Origin: Marthasterias glacialis
Lineage: Eukaryota > Echinodermata > Asteroidea > Forcipulatida > Asteriidae
Length of the DNA: 64,000 nt
Assembly (NCBI GenBank): GCA_911728455.2
Contig: OU452225.1
Span: 13,614,731-13,678,730, forward strand
Direction: 5' to 3'
Position numbers and translations under genes: made by a program. The notes under the pieces are model-generated. The model ran no database searches. It was not told the DNA's origin and saw only the letters and a list, made by a program, of their open reading frames with translations. This document shows, in pieces, positions 1-14,029 of this stretch. Position 1 is the stretch's first letter. Every line of letters starts with the position of its first letter.

Positions 1-3000
1 ACACTGTTGAGCAGCCTTTGCCTTGAATCAACAAACCCCACAAATTTTACGGCAAAGATTTTATATTTCCGACAACACACAAAATGCATCAACTATACAA
101 ACACTTAGCAATAAACACATAATCAATCATAATCGTGGTAACAACAAGACACTGGACATAGCAATACTTCCCCCCTATTGATTCACAGCAACCACGAACA
201 AAAACAAACAAACACATGTTTAATATCACCAGACAGTGTTCCGCGTAATCGCCCACCGAAAAAACGAAGAAGTTAAACTGGATCGAGTCAACCGAGGCAT
301 ACCAATCGCACCATGGATATCCATAGCAAATGAATTAGGATCTTACTATTATTTTGAGGATGAATACAGAGGAGGGTGTGCGTGTATAGTCCAATGCAAA
401 CGTGGACTTCATTAAGACTGGTCGGTCTTCTGTAATATGGGAATCATGACATGCGATCGTGAGACAATAATCAAGAGGTTATTTTGTTGCCGCGATTCCA
501 GGAAATGTGGTGACATGAACGAGGAGGATCCTCTGTCATCGGGAGTGTGGTGTGTGTGTTTTTTTTTCCCCTCCTCGGTGTGGTACAAACTCAAGCTTTG
601 GAATTATTATGGAATAGCTGTAACTTCCTCTGAATGCTGCTGCTGGCTTCTGGAAATGAACCCTTGACTTGTCGAGAGTCTCTCTGATGTATGTTCATGT
701 GAGTATAAAAATCAATCACCTTTTGGTCACGGTCCCATCAACTGTTTAGTCATGGACTAGTGTCTTGTCTAGGGTCTTTGGTTCTCACTAGTTTTCACTA
801 CACTAAATTTTAACTTGGGATTCTAACAGAATGAATATTGATGCTTGATTAAAGTAGATTAAGCGAACTAATGAAGTCATCTAATCGGGGTGAAACGTTT
901 ACGATTTTGAATGATTTGTTTACAGATTGTTCTTAAAAAGTTTACTGCCCTGCCACTTTTGAAAACCAAAGCTATTTCTGACCAACTCTGCTACCAGACT
1001 TGAAATTTTATTCTTATATAATAACAAGTCCACTTCCTCTCAGAAAATGCAACTCCATTACAAAATCAGAGGTCTATTATGGGAACATTTTAAATGGGTC
1101 ACAGAAGCAGATGCCAACAAAATGACTCTGTTTTAAATGCTGGTCTGCCACCACGGCCATAAAGAAGACAAATTCCCACCCCCCCCCCCCTCCCCAATCA
1201 TCAGTACTTATCACCTGCAAATAGTTTGCATGTATGCTTTGATTTATTGGCGCTATAACAATGTAAACACACTGCTATACTGCTGTACACAAATGGACAT
1301 TTAGTTGAAACATATGAAATTCACCAACGTTTCTTGGAAGTACATGTATCTGCTCACTTTCCACACTGCTGACACGGTGACCTCTCAAATATCCAACATT
1401 TTTTTTTTTTTTTTTCAAACCCTCATAATTTTTTTTTTTTTTTTTGACACCAAGTCCACGTTAACAGGAACAAAACAAGGAGCTCAGTTTTGTTTTACTG
1501 CGAGCAGGTGATCAATCAAACAGACAACCTGATTGAGCTATGGAAAAAAAGAAGAGTAAACAGTCCCCTTGTCCACCTCTTAAAGAGAGTTTGAATATTT
1601 TTGTTCTGGTCTCTCATCGTGAAGTCTACACTGAAACACTCTCAGCATGAGGTGAGGTTATCCCCCTGTACACTCCCTGGATTCCCCCCAACCAATTATT
1701 CAAAACACCAGGCATGAAAGCGACTGAGAAGAGAAGGGAGAGGACGAAAAGAGCCCTGGTGAGGGAAGCCTGGCCCCTAGACACTATTAAATTGAAATTT
1801 CTATTGGGTCATCAATCATGGCCCGCACTAAAAATGTGGCAATTGCAGCCAGCAAATTTCACCCATGGAATATAATGGCTTAGTGGTAAGAGGGGGATGT
1901 TCAGTGTCAGCCTGTTTTTGTGTTGCAGAGAGGACAACTTGGGGAGTTCTGTTTGCCCGTGGTTGAAGGGTGGGACTTGCGCGGACTAGGTTGATGGTGC
2001 ATCCGGGAAAACTTGCAAAGGTAAGAATGTTCAATGAATGTTAAGTGTAGATTAACTACTGAATATGTACATGCATGGTATAGGTACATGTTGGTTCTAA
2101 CCTCTGATATCTGAATCTCTACATCCACTGACCTGCCCTGACTAGTGTAAAAGCTTCCTCTCTTTTTTTACCCTTGTGACTTATGCTTTGCAAGGTTCTG
2201 TATCATTTGTTTACAGTCATAAATCAAACTAAACAATATCAACCACTAGCAACACAAGCAGTGGCACACACCTGCAAGGATAATAACGTTGTTATAACAC
2301 TGAGTGTTCTATGCTCAATGGTCCAAAGCAGTGATACATGCACATGTAATGTTGAAGGTTGGACTTCAACATGTGTATTTTATGTACCTCAATCACTGAC
2401 AATCACATGTATATCAATTTTGCTGGTAAGTGTAAGGTAATAGCACTGTTCAGCCAAGCCCACTTCACACAAACTGGCTCCAACAACTACCACAATAAAA
2501 GAATTGAGGAAGTTTTTCTTCCAGAATTATGCAACAAATTAATAGTCTTTGGACTTGACTTCCTCATGTTCTTCAGAGACTCATTGTCCTGTCATAATTA
2601 TCAGTTTTTGTCATAAAGTATGCCTTTTAAACTATGAAATAAGAGTTTTTTGGTACACATCAAAGTTCACCTGGTTTAGTTAGACACAGAAGTAGCATTA
2701 TCTTTGTGCACACAGCAGATTTTGGTATGTGTGATGCATTGACTCACCAACATGATAGTCGTGGTGTATCTAATCATTGTTTTTATGTAAAAAGCTTCAC
2801 CTCTCAAGTGCACTTTTCATCCACACACGCACGAGGCCAATATAACAAACTACAAACTACAGTCTAACTAAGCACAGAAAAGTATTACTAAGTGGAAACC
2901 GGGTGCCAACCACAATGCAATTGGGGCGCATATTCAGTGCCGTGTTACCAACCGGTACCCTGAACTAAGTTTTACTGAGCAGATTTAGACATACTAATTT

Positions 3001-3659
3001 GGCAATGGTACAAAAGCGGGTGACAGCATCATTGGGGTATAGATTAATTATTCTGGGAAGGAGGCTTGCATGAGAGACTGGACTTCAAGTTTAATCATAG
3101 AAGTAGAGAGAACCAATTTAGTCGACGGGCCTCTCACTCGTCAGACAGTCTTTTTGCTTTCTGAGTACGAGAACACTCCCTGAGTTTGAGGGAAGTGTAC
3201 AAAGTACTCAAGTCACTTTAAAGTGGGTCTCTGATATTATAAAACCCACATGTGGACCCACTTTATAGTGATCTGTACTATATGCCCACATCCGAAGAAC
3301 TTTGGCCACAAAGAAATCATCCCAAAGACAGTTTCATTCGTGAGTGGTCATAACAAGGTTTGGGAAGATCAAAAAGGGGACTTGGAGTACATTGCCTTTC
3401 TTCGGGTAATTGGCAACTATTTTGTGTGTGTGATCTGTTAGCTTAAAGGCTTTCACGGGCGAGAGAAAGTACCGGCATTGATCTTCTGCACTTCATGTTT
3501 TTCAAGTACTGTGAAATGAACACAATTAAGGATATGGGTCAAAATCAGTACACAACATTTGTATCTTGCTTAATTGTTTCTAAATAATGATTGGTCTTGC
3601 TCGACTCCACCCCACCCCACCCCACAAAAAAAGGCAGAGAAAAGAGCAGGGGAAAACAA

Positions 3660-3780
3660 TAAGAGTCGGTATATAAATAAACAAAAGGGGGGAAAATAAA
3701 TAAATAAAAATAAATAAATAATAACAATAATAATATAAGTAAACTAAAATAAATCTATATATTTTTTTTTATTTTTTTTT
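3660..3780 (+). repeat. AAAT/AATA low complexity tract
   Basis: AAATAAATAAATAAAAATAA-type sequence running into T9 and T10 runs. Confidence 0.8.
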
Positions 3781-4359
3781 TTAAAATCCTGCATCCAACT
3801 GTTCAGAAAATCATAATTTACAAAGTTGGTCTTATTAGCCATTACTTCTAGGTGTCACTTGGAATTGTTTACGATGAAAGTGACACATAAATTTTGTATG
3901 TTTATCGTTTGGTGGACAGGTGTGGCTGTTTAGTTGCAACCTCAATGCTGACCTCTGACATTGAAGGCTGTAAATTCTGTCGCTCTGGGTCCCCCCCCCC
4001 CTTGTCTGTTTTTGTTGTTCGAGTTGATACAGTGACTGAAAGTAGTCCAAATGATGTAAACATTGACAGGTGTCGTGACCTAGTTAGCAAATGCTGACAC
4101 AAAGCAGTGCCACTTGCACCCATGAATTCAAAGCCAGGATCTTTTTTTTCTTGATTTATAAAATCGACTTGATCAGTATTTCATTGAGCATTCCCCCTAG
4201 CGTACACCACATGGTAGTCGAGGGCAAACAATGGCTGATGCACAGGGGTGTACCTGCCAATGTTGTTCCCTCTTACGACCTCAGTGAAGTCGTTATTTTA
4301 GCAAAGGGTCTGTTGGGAACTAATAATGGTATCAGGCACTCATCCAACAGTATTACTTT

Positions 4360-4530
4360 AAAAAGGTGTCATCTTATTTGTAGACACCACAAGTTATTCA
4401 CAGCGTTCTCTTTTAACAGTGGTCTGCTGGGCAAATGCCAGTTAAAACCGCCCGAGGACCATTCAAATTCTGTCCAACTAGTCCGACTGGCTAGTTTATT
4501 GCTCCTTGCTGCTCCATCACGTCGACCTTC
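4360..4530 (+). repeat. dispersed repeat, copy 1
   Basis: AACAGTGGTCTGCTGGGCAA, GCCAGTTAAAACCGCCCGAG and CGACTGGCTAGTTTA are repeated at 63150-63260 (GACAGTGGTCCGCTGGCCAC, GCTAGTTAAAACACC). Confidence 0.5.
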
Positions 4531-4547
4531 GATTCTTCATATTGCTT

Positions 4548-4943
4548 CATAAATAAACAATAAATCAGCTGAAAATCAACCTGTTGCAACTCCCTTTTGA
4601 TATTTGTTTCAAATTTATTTCATTTAAGATAATGCTGTCCGGGAACGCGCGCAAGAACATGCCCTGCTCATGATGTGACCTCACTGGAGGAACAAGAAAC
4701 GTCACCAGAACGTTTGAACTGTATTGCTACCATACAGACACATACTGCTGCGGTAGCAAAAGCATTTCTTAACATTTCTAGATCCACTAGTGACATCATG
4801 TAATACATCATAAGTCGCCAGGCTTGTTTTTGTGGGTGTTATTCCCAGAGAGAACTATTCTAAATGGAATCAATTGGAAACAAATATCAAAAGGGGGTCG
4901 CAATAGGTTTATTCTCAGCTGATTTATTGTTTATTAATTATAA
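4548..4943. mobile_element. foldback (MITE-like) element, 0.4 kb
   Basis: Inverted arms of about 90 bases: ATAAACAATAAATCAGCTGA at the left returns as TCAGCTGATTTATTGTTTAT at the right, followed inward by matching TATTTGTTTC / GAAACAAATA segments. The central 200 bases are unique. Confidence 0.7.
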
Positions 4944-6439
4944 ACTTTGAAATGGTATATGGACAAGGTAGTCTGCCACACATCCTTTAAGAATGTTCAC
5001 AACCAGGACAGCTAGTCATTCAGTCCCGCACCATCAACCTCCTCCAAGCCAATATCACCCAAGTCACAAGATTCTGAAACCATCCTCACAATCTTCCCTC
5101 TCCAAGCAAGCAAGCAGCAAAAAAAAAAAAAAAAAAATGCCCTTCCACATGCCAACAATCCTGCGATATTGAAGTGCTTGTAAATTACGCTATCGCCAAA
5201 TGTGGTGATTTCCCAGTGTCATCTGGCCCTTCCTCTATGACCCACAGCTAGGCAATTACACCCCAGAGCATCCTGTAATAACTTCCATTTAATTCCTGTC
5301 AGGCTAATGGCAAAGTATCTTGAATAAATTGTCCTCATACATACTGTGTACACCACACACTTTAAAGGGAAAGCATGCATCTACTTGTACATACTGCCGC
5401 CATGTGAAATCTCGCGGGAAATGGGGGGGGGGGGTATTCCTCAAGGAAACTTTTTTTGTTTATCAAGTCTGGAAAAATATAGTGTTTAATATTCTTCATA
5501 TGCCCCTTCGGCTTCGCCAGCATTGCACAAAAAATAAAAATAACAATTATATTCACAATTCATACTTGTGTTTTTATCTGAGTGAAATTTCGGGCAAATC
5601 AACCCCTCTGCCCCCCTTGCCTTAACCAAAGAGTCCCCCCTACCCCTTTGATCCAAACCACTCACATTTCTGGCCTCATGCCATTGGTCCCAAAGCAACA
5701 CCAAATTCTAGATTGCTAAATCAACATGTGAAAAGTACTACGGTACATCAACCAGAATGCATACACACTAACACCTCACTAAAAAAAAACAAAAAAACAA
5801 AAAAAAAACCACTCAACCCAATGAAGGTCCAACAAATACTAAACATCTCATTCCAACTCCTGCAAGTCCTTTCCGAGTAGTAGAACTCATTACTGGAATT
5901 CCAAATAATTACACAACACAGTCCCAGTGAAAGGCCAACCACCCACATTTAGCTCATGCCTGGCTGGTGTTAAACCTGTCCAAATTGGGTGGCCAAAAGC
6001 CTTTTATATCATTAGCCCCGTAAAATCAGACATGGACCCTAAATTGGGGATTAGCAAGGTCCAGCAGGGAAGGCACTAGGACCCTGTAGAAATAAACAGC
6101 GTGGTGTCTCACAGACAAACTAGTTGGGCAAACAAAAAAGGTAGAGCCCAAAATAACTGTGAGGTCCTAATAGTGAAAAAGATTGGATTCATTTTAGTGG
6201 AGAGCTGCTTCCGAGAACAGATACACCCAGCTTGTCTTACAGGTAAGAAGAAGCTGGAGTAAGGGACAGTTCATAACAATTCACCATAAGCTTTGCAAAA
6301 TTGTTATAAAAATAATAGTTCATGTAAATAGCCGACTGGAATTACATGGATGCCCTGTAGGTCATGGCATTAATAATAATAATAATAACAGTGTTCCTTT
6401 ATCAGCAAAATACAAGTTGTATGATGTTGTAATGGTATT

Positions 6440-6755
6440 TGCAGTGATTATGATGTCATTAGGTAGGCCTCTGGTGCAACTGAGCAATGCTGATGGTTTT
6501 GGCCTTATGCATATGCGCCTTAATGCCCCTTAACAATCTTTGTTGCAAGTGCCTGTTATCTTTAAGAGAAGTGGCCTTGCCCATTCATGATCGCAATTCT
6601 GGGCCCTCAAGTTGGGTGGTAAATGGAGTTGGGGAAAAAGTCCCAATATTTCATGCACTGAAGTGTCACAGGTTTGGTTTATCTAATGTAAAATGCATAG
6701 AGACGTTATTGTGAAATGCGCTATATAAGAACTAGTTAGTATTATTTATTAGTTC
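6440..6755 (+). mobile_element. retroelement 3' remnant
   Basis: Ends with TGAAATGCGCTATATAAGAA and TATTATTTATTA, the 3' end motif shared by many animal LINE and SINE tails. The upstream limit is a guess. Confidence 0.45.
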
Positions 6756-6769
6756 CTCTTGACCATGAC

Positions 6770-7020
6770 CCCTTTCCACTGATGTCGAACGCGGCTACCG
6801 TCTGCCCAAGATCTGCCGTTATGGTACTCACGCCGCATGTAAAATTAAGGTGAGCGTGTAAACGCGGGCGCGCTGCCTAAAAGCACTCTTTTCACAGTTA
6901 ACATCGCACGGGGGAAACTGACTCCCAAAATGGCGCGGGCAAGATTTGCTTGACGCGAACAAGATTTACTGTCGTGAAGATGGCGTCAGGTGACGTCAGG
7001 TGAATTGGGTCAATTCACTG
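6770..7020 (+). repeat. CpG-rich segment related to 56750-56935
   Basis: Unusually CpG-rich for the window, with ACGCGGGCGCGCTGCC, AAAATGGCGCGGGC and a repeated GGTGACGTCAGG (CRE core TGACGTCA). It ends AGGTGAATTGGGTCAA, shared with 56750-56935 (AAGTGAATTGGGTCAA), so a decayed dispersed repeat is as likely as a regulatory region. Confidence 0.4.
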
Positions 7021-9750
7021 TGTCATTAGTTCCCACTTTTAATTAAGTCCCCTGCATTCAGAGCGGTGTACATTTATGTGTGTACATGTATAATATCAAT
7101 CTCAAACCAGACCTTGAATTTTTTGTTTCATTAACAGCAATTCTTCACTGGTCATGGGCATTAAGAACAATTTCGTTCTGTATTTTGAACTTTCCAAAGG
7201 GCACCATGGCAATGGGTAACCATGGCACGATTCTTCCCACAAAGAATTTTTTTTTAAGTATTTTTCTCTGAAAAAAATTTGACAGATGATGCTGTTTCAA
7301 AATAAAAATAATCATACAAAAACTTCTGCATATGCCATGGACAATGCACAAAATACATGTAATGTAACATGTAAAATTGTTTGTACATGGCTAATGTCTG
7401 GAGCCTGACAATAATTTATATTTAATTTTTAATTAACTTTCACTAATTGTTGGCAGATTTTTTTTTCGATATTTTTAAAACAAGCTTATAACTTTCTCAA
7501 ATCTCTAAAAATACAAATTTTAAATTTAAATCTAAATTTCTAAAAATCTAAAATCTGAAGAAAACAAAATATTACACAGGTCCAAATGTTCAAATATGTG
7601 GCAGACATATTGCTAGCCTTTGTAGCACATTGTCATTTTTTGTCCTATTATACAGATCAGCTTTTGGGCAGTCAGAAGCTGTGATCAGGCTAGCACTAGT
7701 AGTAGTAGCAGTGAATCGTCCTATTACACCAAATAGTTACAGCCAAATGTTGATATTTATTCAGTCTATCCTAATGCCTTCATTGCTTTTTCTGGACATT
7801 CTCCCCCCAGGTGAACTTAATTAATAGAAGTAAATAAATAAACTCCTTTACTGCTCCAGTAGAAGATACCTAGCTTGGGTAAACAGAGTATGCAATCACT
7901 GCAAGGTGATCAAATTGCACCCTGTACAAGTAACTAAATAAGACGGATCAATAAGAATAATATGTGAGGGTATCAGACAAGACCTGAAAAATATCCATCT
8001 ACGCATAATATGTAGATATGACAATGGAGCCCGTCTTGCCTCAGGGGCAAGATCTATGTGGGGATTATACTGTTAGGAGATCTTGATACATCCAGTGAAG
8101 GGGTCTCTTTGTGGCGTATTGTTGACATCTTTACACAGATTGCTTTAAAAGGGCAGTTGGCTTTTGTCATGGAAACTGATCAGATGCTTCACCTCTTACA
8201 CTTTCATCTGAAAGTGTTTTAAACCCTGCCCCATAACAGGTTCCACCTGACTTTGTGCAGTAATCAACACAGATAGGAATAGTGTACAATTAAAACGGGT
8301 CATACACTTCGGTGTGAAACTTCAATGTTATTCAATAGTGTGGCTCCCATTTGTATTTCCTTTGTCTTTGCATTTGATTAAACCATGGAGGTAGAAAAAT
8401 AAAAATCTTACAAAAACTAAAAAAACATATTCTAAAAAACTTGTCGGCTGATCAGAGATACCACTTGCCATGGAATCGTGTCAGTGAAAAGTGTTGAATC
8501 TTGCAAAGTCTTTAAGCATATTTATTTAAGCTTTACCGTGTTTATTGTTTACCAATAAGACCTACCATATCATGCAGCGGCAGTGTCTCTATTCAAGGAG
8601 TGTTTAATTTGTAATATCAAAACAAATAGTTCATTTCCTCGCCTCAGGACTTTACTGTCATTAGTGCAGTTTGTATGGTTTTCATCAAATTGCTAGTTGC
8701 ATATTTCGGAGCTCCTGGTAAATGGAGTTTATTGATTGAGAGTGTCTCTTAAGTAATTGTTTGGCAAAAAAACAAAAACATGTTTACTTTCTAAGAAAAA
8801 TGTTCATTTGTGGATTTTCATTTTTTTTTTCAAATTCAGACGCTTTTTTTCATTTCATGCCCTTTAGATCATTACGGATATCAAATTGCGATTAATGACC
8901 TCATAGCACTGAGGCGACGGTTTGTGATTTTAAGAAGGAAAAAAAAAGAAGATTTTTTTCCTCATCAGTCCAGCATTTTCCACCTCTGCATTTTATCTGT
9001 GCTTCATTGTTTATATTTTAATATGACGTTGTGTTGCCCCCGTAGAAGGACGTCAATGTAAGTGTGCCCAGCACAGGCTTGTGAGCAATTAGCGTGCCCA
9101 GTTGTGTTTCAAGAACACACAGTTCAAATGTTTTCTTGTTTTCAGACATTTATTAGTCAATGTGGGCAATTTAAATTCAGCTCAGGTACGGAAAAGCATG
9201 TCTTGCTCGTAGCAATTCTAGCAATGTGCAAAGTTACAGTTCGCATTTTTATATTAGATAATAACCATATTGTTATTGCTTACAACCTTCTGCTGGGAAG
9301 AATATTGCACTGAGCAGTCCCAGCAGAAGGCCACATAAAGCCTTTCGTCCTTCCCGACCGAGCGTCTGACAATATCTAACACGCAAAATGTCATGCAAAA
9401 TTTTTAGGTTTTTTTTTTTAATTGTACATGTACAGAAACCTGGCTGTGAATTGTGGAAAGAACTAAATAATAACACCTAGGGTGCTGACAAAAAAATCTA
9501 ATGAATTATTATTATTTTCTACAATTAAAGCTAACCCATAACCACCCTACCCAAAGCTGCTGATTGTAATAAGTGCTTGCAACGTCACAGAATATTTATC
9601 CATGAACAAGATATATATGATTTTATCTACACCTTCCTCCATTAAAAATAAACTGTGGTCCAACAAACAAACTCTCCTCCACACCTGTGGGCACCTCACA
9701 GCTGTCCAAGGGGGCTCTGATAGAGCGGATGTTTTGATAAATTTCATTTG

Positions 9751-9782
<32 letters not shown>
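9751..9782 (+). repeat. A32 homopolymer
   Basis: Thirty-two uninterrupted A residues. Similar runs: 20316-20347 (A32), 23316-23336 (A21), 60059-60087 (A29), and T runs at 1400-1445 and near 49980. Confidence 0.9.
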
Positions 9783-9785
<3 letters not shown>

Positions 9786-10536
9786 GAAAGTCGTGTCTGG
9801 TGTGGGATCACCAGCATAGCAAGTCATTCCTTATTCACTTAGTACACGCTTAAGATACAACCCAGAAGGTATATCTCGGCGATGCACTCTAATAGGGAAA
9901 ACTTGGATCATGTTCCAACTGAGCGAACTAAATTTTTCTGTGTTCATTACCGTTGGATAAGTTGGCTACCCCAGGGGGCCCAAATCTGTTCTACTTCTAA
10001 ATTGAATATAACACAAACAGGTGAACCAAGAGGTGGTTGATTTAATGGATTTGGTAGAGGGCTTCGTCGTGCAAGACAAACACAACATGTCACTACATTG
10101 TACCACCGATTAAACAAATAGCAGTGTTGTGTACTACATGCGTTCTCGGATCCGTCAGTTTTTCATCATTTTATTTACAGGGAGCGTTGAGACCAATTCG
10201 TCGCGGACGAAACTGATTGGACTCTTGTTTGATACGAGTGTCCAATTTAAATGTGTCATTTGTACAAATGACAAAACACTCAAGGAAGCTATTTCTATTC
10301 AAGAGGTGGATTTGACTTTAAAAGAATTTCTAGTTATACACGTATCGATCATCTTCAATCTTGAATACAATATGGCGTATTGTTTGTATGGGAGTGGATC
10401 AGGCAATGTAAATCTGAGGACTGGTGGTAGAGGAGAGCCCCCCCCCCCACACCATTTATTAAATGCTCCTTCAAAAACTTTTGTTTACATATATTTGAGT
10501 ACACAATCCCAAATGAGTTTTTTTCATAAACCACTT

Positions 10537-10580
10537 GGCAAGTGGTCACTTGCTGATAGGCGAGTGGTCACTTGCTGATA
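10537..10580 (+). repeat. 22-base tandem duplication
   Basis: Two adjacent units, GGCAAGTGGTCACTTGCTGA and GGCGAGTGGTCACTTGCTGA (each plus TA), differ at one base. Each unit contains the palindrome CAAGTGGTCACTTG or its one-base variant. Confidence 0.85.
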
Positions 10581-11633
10581 TCTACGTATTTTTTTTTCAA
10601 AAAAACAAATAGCCATCATCTCACGACATACAGCCATGTAGCAGTAGGATCTTTTCCAGTTTCTATGGCACTTTCAGAAAAAGAGGAAATCAGCTGAGAC
10701 GTTGCATGCCTGCCTTCCTTGAAAGAAATTGAGTCTGCTGAGCAATGTTGTATTCTACACTATTACTGACAGCCAGAGAGTCAAATCATATTACTCATTC
10801 TACATACATGAACAGGTTTGTCAAATCTAGAACATCGTTTACCAATACAAGGTCTGGGAAACATAACCGAAAAAAAAAACACACCAAACTGTCAACATAA
10901 GAACTAAGCCGACAACAGAGGTATTTTGGTTTCTTAGCTGCAATGCTGATTTCTCCCCAAAGAGGTTAAATATACAAATCTGAGTGGCTCCGAGAGAAAA
11001 AAAAGGGCAGTGGAAAATTGGCATTAATGGTGCTTTTAGAGGCCACAGAGAAACGGACCATTGTTTCCTTCTCTAAATGAGGCATTCATGTACCTTTGGA
11101 ACCTGGACAACATAAAACAAAATGTGGGGCCCGCCAAATTCAATTTAACGATCGATCCAAAACCTGGTGATAAAAAGTGGGGCGCGCTCCGCTTAAAATG
11201 GGGCCAAGTAAATTACAAGTTAATGTAGATGCCATTAGGGTAATGTGGTTAATGTAAAAGGATCTGATATCGGTCACTGAGTGTTGGGTAGAAGACTTTT
11301 GGCAGGACGGACTGTACATGTCTCCCGACTTGGTTTAAACCATGGTCTTTGGTGATGGGACCACACTCTGTGCCCCAAGAAAAGATTGATTAAGTCAACA
11401 TTAAGGCTACTTGTTTGGGTTGTAGAGGTAAATGTCATGTTTAGTTGGTTTGTTTAAGGAATATGTTATGGTCGTTTTGCATGGTTCATTTAAAAGTTAA
11501 AGCTTATGTAATTGTACCAGCTAAAAGACCATTGTTGAGAACATTCAATTTCAACCTAATCTCATTTATTTTACCCAGCAGGTTCATAGCTTGTATAAAA
11601 CTTCAACACAACTGCAGCCCTTGAATTTTAAAG

Positions 11634-12000
11634 GGGAAAATACAGGATTGGTAAAGCTGATACTGCAGTGTTCTTACTTTGTGTGATTCAATATCCTACA
11701 TGAAAGACAAACCTGTGAAAATTTGGGATCAATCTGTTGTCCGCGTCAGGAGAAAATAGTAAAAAACCGTACACAGTTTTCAGCATGTGCATGTAAACAC
11801 ATTGTCCTTAATTTCAATTGTTACAACTGAAATTAAAAATTGGAGTCTTCAAATTCTATTTTCTCAACTTTGATGACAGCATTTCAGACAGAACTATTTC
11901 TATGGAAGATTGGAACTGGTATGAACTTCATATAAGCAGTAAGCTTTCAGACTGATAAAAAAAGTTTTTGATAAATACCAAATCCTGTATTCTACCTTTT
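11634..12000 (+). mobile_element. MITE family B copy, 0.37 kb
   Basis: Terminal inverted repeats read ATACAGGATTGGTAAA at the left and TACCAAATCCTGTATTCTAC at the right. It contains GTGTTCTTACTTTGTGTGAT and ACACATTGTCCTTAATTTC. It is repeated in inverted orientation at 21152-21514. Confidence 0.7.
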
Positions 12001-12319
12001 AAGTATCTCTTCTTAATTCTGGACCACATGTCTTGTAGCTCAGATCTTTCACAGGACAAGAAACATATTTTTTACAAGACCCAAAATATTCCTTTCGTTT
12101 TTTTTAATATATTTTATGAACATTTAAAAGGAGATTTGGAATGATCTTCAGAAGTATGTGTTTGGTAAAATACCAGACTACCGGACTTGCTCACTTGTGG
12201 TTTTACTAACATATAAACCAGTGATAGTTAGTATTACTGCAGAGTGGCCTGGCCAGTGGTCAAGTGGGCACTTCAAGCCCTGAACCATTTATAATTACAC
12301 ATGGTGGGTTTTTTTTAGA

Positions 12320-12625
12320 CTCAAAAGGGTGTGCGCAACATTTGGAAGGTTGAAAAAGTAAATGTTCACAGATTTGCACATAACTTCCAAAAAGACTATC
12401 ATGATGAAAACTTCCCTTGAAATCTTTTTGTCTGAAATGCTGTAGTTTTTTAGAAATGAGTAAAACAATTAGTTTTACAACAAACATTTTTTATTTATTT
12501 ATTTATTTTTTTAAAAACTATATTTTGTGACTCTGATGATAGATTGAGCTTAAATTTTCACATGTTTATTAAGTCACATTAAGTGAGGATACTGGTCTTT
12601 GACAAATACCAATGTTGTCCCTGTG
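12320..12625 (-). mobile_element. MITE family C copy, inverted
   Basis: The minus strand starts with GACAACATTGGTATTTGTCA and contains CATTTCTAAAAAACTACAGC and GAAGTTTTCATCATGATAG, ending at TTGCGCACACCC. Confidence 0.55.
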
Positions 12626-13461
12626 CATTAAAAGAAAGAAAAAAAATCAAGGTTATTCATTTTTTTAATATTTGTTTCCCCCTGAAAGCTAGAGGGAAGT
12701 TGTTCCCCTGCCCATTCAATGTGAGGCGGCCCACCTCGCTGCTTTCAGTTACCACCTTCGCTTATATTTTGCCAACATCACCACCTAATACTAATTAGAA
12801 AAATGTTCCGTTTCGTGTCATTTGTGCGCTTTTTAGCTGTATCAAGAACTCCCATTTAAGACATGTAGAGCTGTAGGTGGAATCACTTCGCTTTTGTATG
12901 CGCTGCATTCATGTCAGTTTGGAGACTGGGTAAATTGTCCTCCCATCGTTATTTTGAAATTCTACCACCTCGCTCAGTTCATTAGCAAGACAAAACCTAC
13001 AAGAGGATCAAGTCAACTCTACTAAAATCCAACGTTGTGATCAATGGCACATCCTGGAACGTATCGTTGGAGGAGGCTCAGGGAAAAAAAGAGGGTGGGA
13101 ATCAAGTTTTCCCTTGGAGAAAAGTAAAAAGGAAAGCTCCCTTTTCACTTGTTTCCCTAAAACAAACAAAACTCAAACCTCCACCCATTACAAACCATAC
13201 ACTTAAAAAAACAAACAAGAATATGCAGTTGTTTGGGGTCAACACAACAGCAGAAACTTGCACACGCACTCATTCATTTGTCAGTCAGTCACTATAAGGT
13301 GGCCTATAGAATACAAGTTAAATGGTTCCAAATCAATCTGACTTGTAAATCTCACATCAGAAATAAGATAATGGTCTTCTTGTTTTTTATTTAATGACTC
13401 TGCGGGTTCAATAACCTACTTATTCCCTTTACAGGCTTGAAATGAAATCCTATCAATGAGT

Positions 13462-13468
<7 letters not shown>

Positions 13469-13493
<25 letters not shown>

Positions 13494-13496
13494 GAG
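13469..13496 (+). repeat. (GA)n microsatellite
   Basis: About 14 GA units in a row. Confidence 0.9.
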
Positions 13497-14029
13497 TGAA
13501 AGGGGGAAAAAAAATCCCATTAAATCGTCCTGACCTTATGGCCGCACGGCTGAATATCTGAAGCTGAAATCTCAGCGTTTTATTATGCACTTCCAAATCA
13601 ATTTCTCCAGCTCCTTGACTCAATGCGTACGCCGTTCAAAAGGTTTTGGCCAGATAAACATCAAGTGGTGAAGTTAATTGGGTCCGGCCCAGGGGGAAGG
13701 GGGGAAAGGGTGGGGATTCCTCGTGGGAGGATGTGAAACCTTGCTTCCTTCTTTAGCAACAATATACTATCTGATAAATGTGTTAGCCTATTATGTTCAG
13801 TTACTCCACAGTCACTGCACTAATCTAATAGATAAGCTGTAAAAGTCTCTCATCTGTTTTGAATACTATCTTCCTACTAGGAAGCTTCCTGAGTCTGAAG
13901 ACTATACATTTATCATGTCATCATCATGGTCATGTTCCTCGTGGCAACAACAGCGAATAAACTCTAGTTGTCATCATAGCAGAAAGGGGCCAGACTGTTT
14001 TTTCATCCCAGCCCGAGGCCTAGTCTTAA

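Noticed and set aside
4091..4552. 153-residue plus-strand open frame
   Set aside because: It runs through a dispersed repeat also found at 63150 and into the foldback at 4548; composition is not protein-like.
10129..10578. 149-residue plus-strand open frame
   Set aside because: Contains a C-run and ends in a 22-base tandem duplication; no family recognised.
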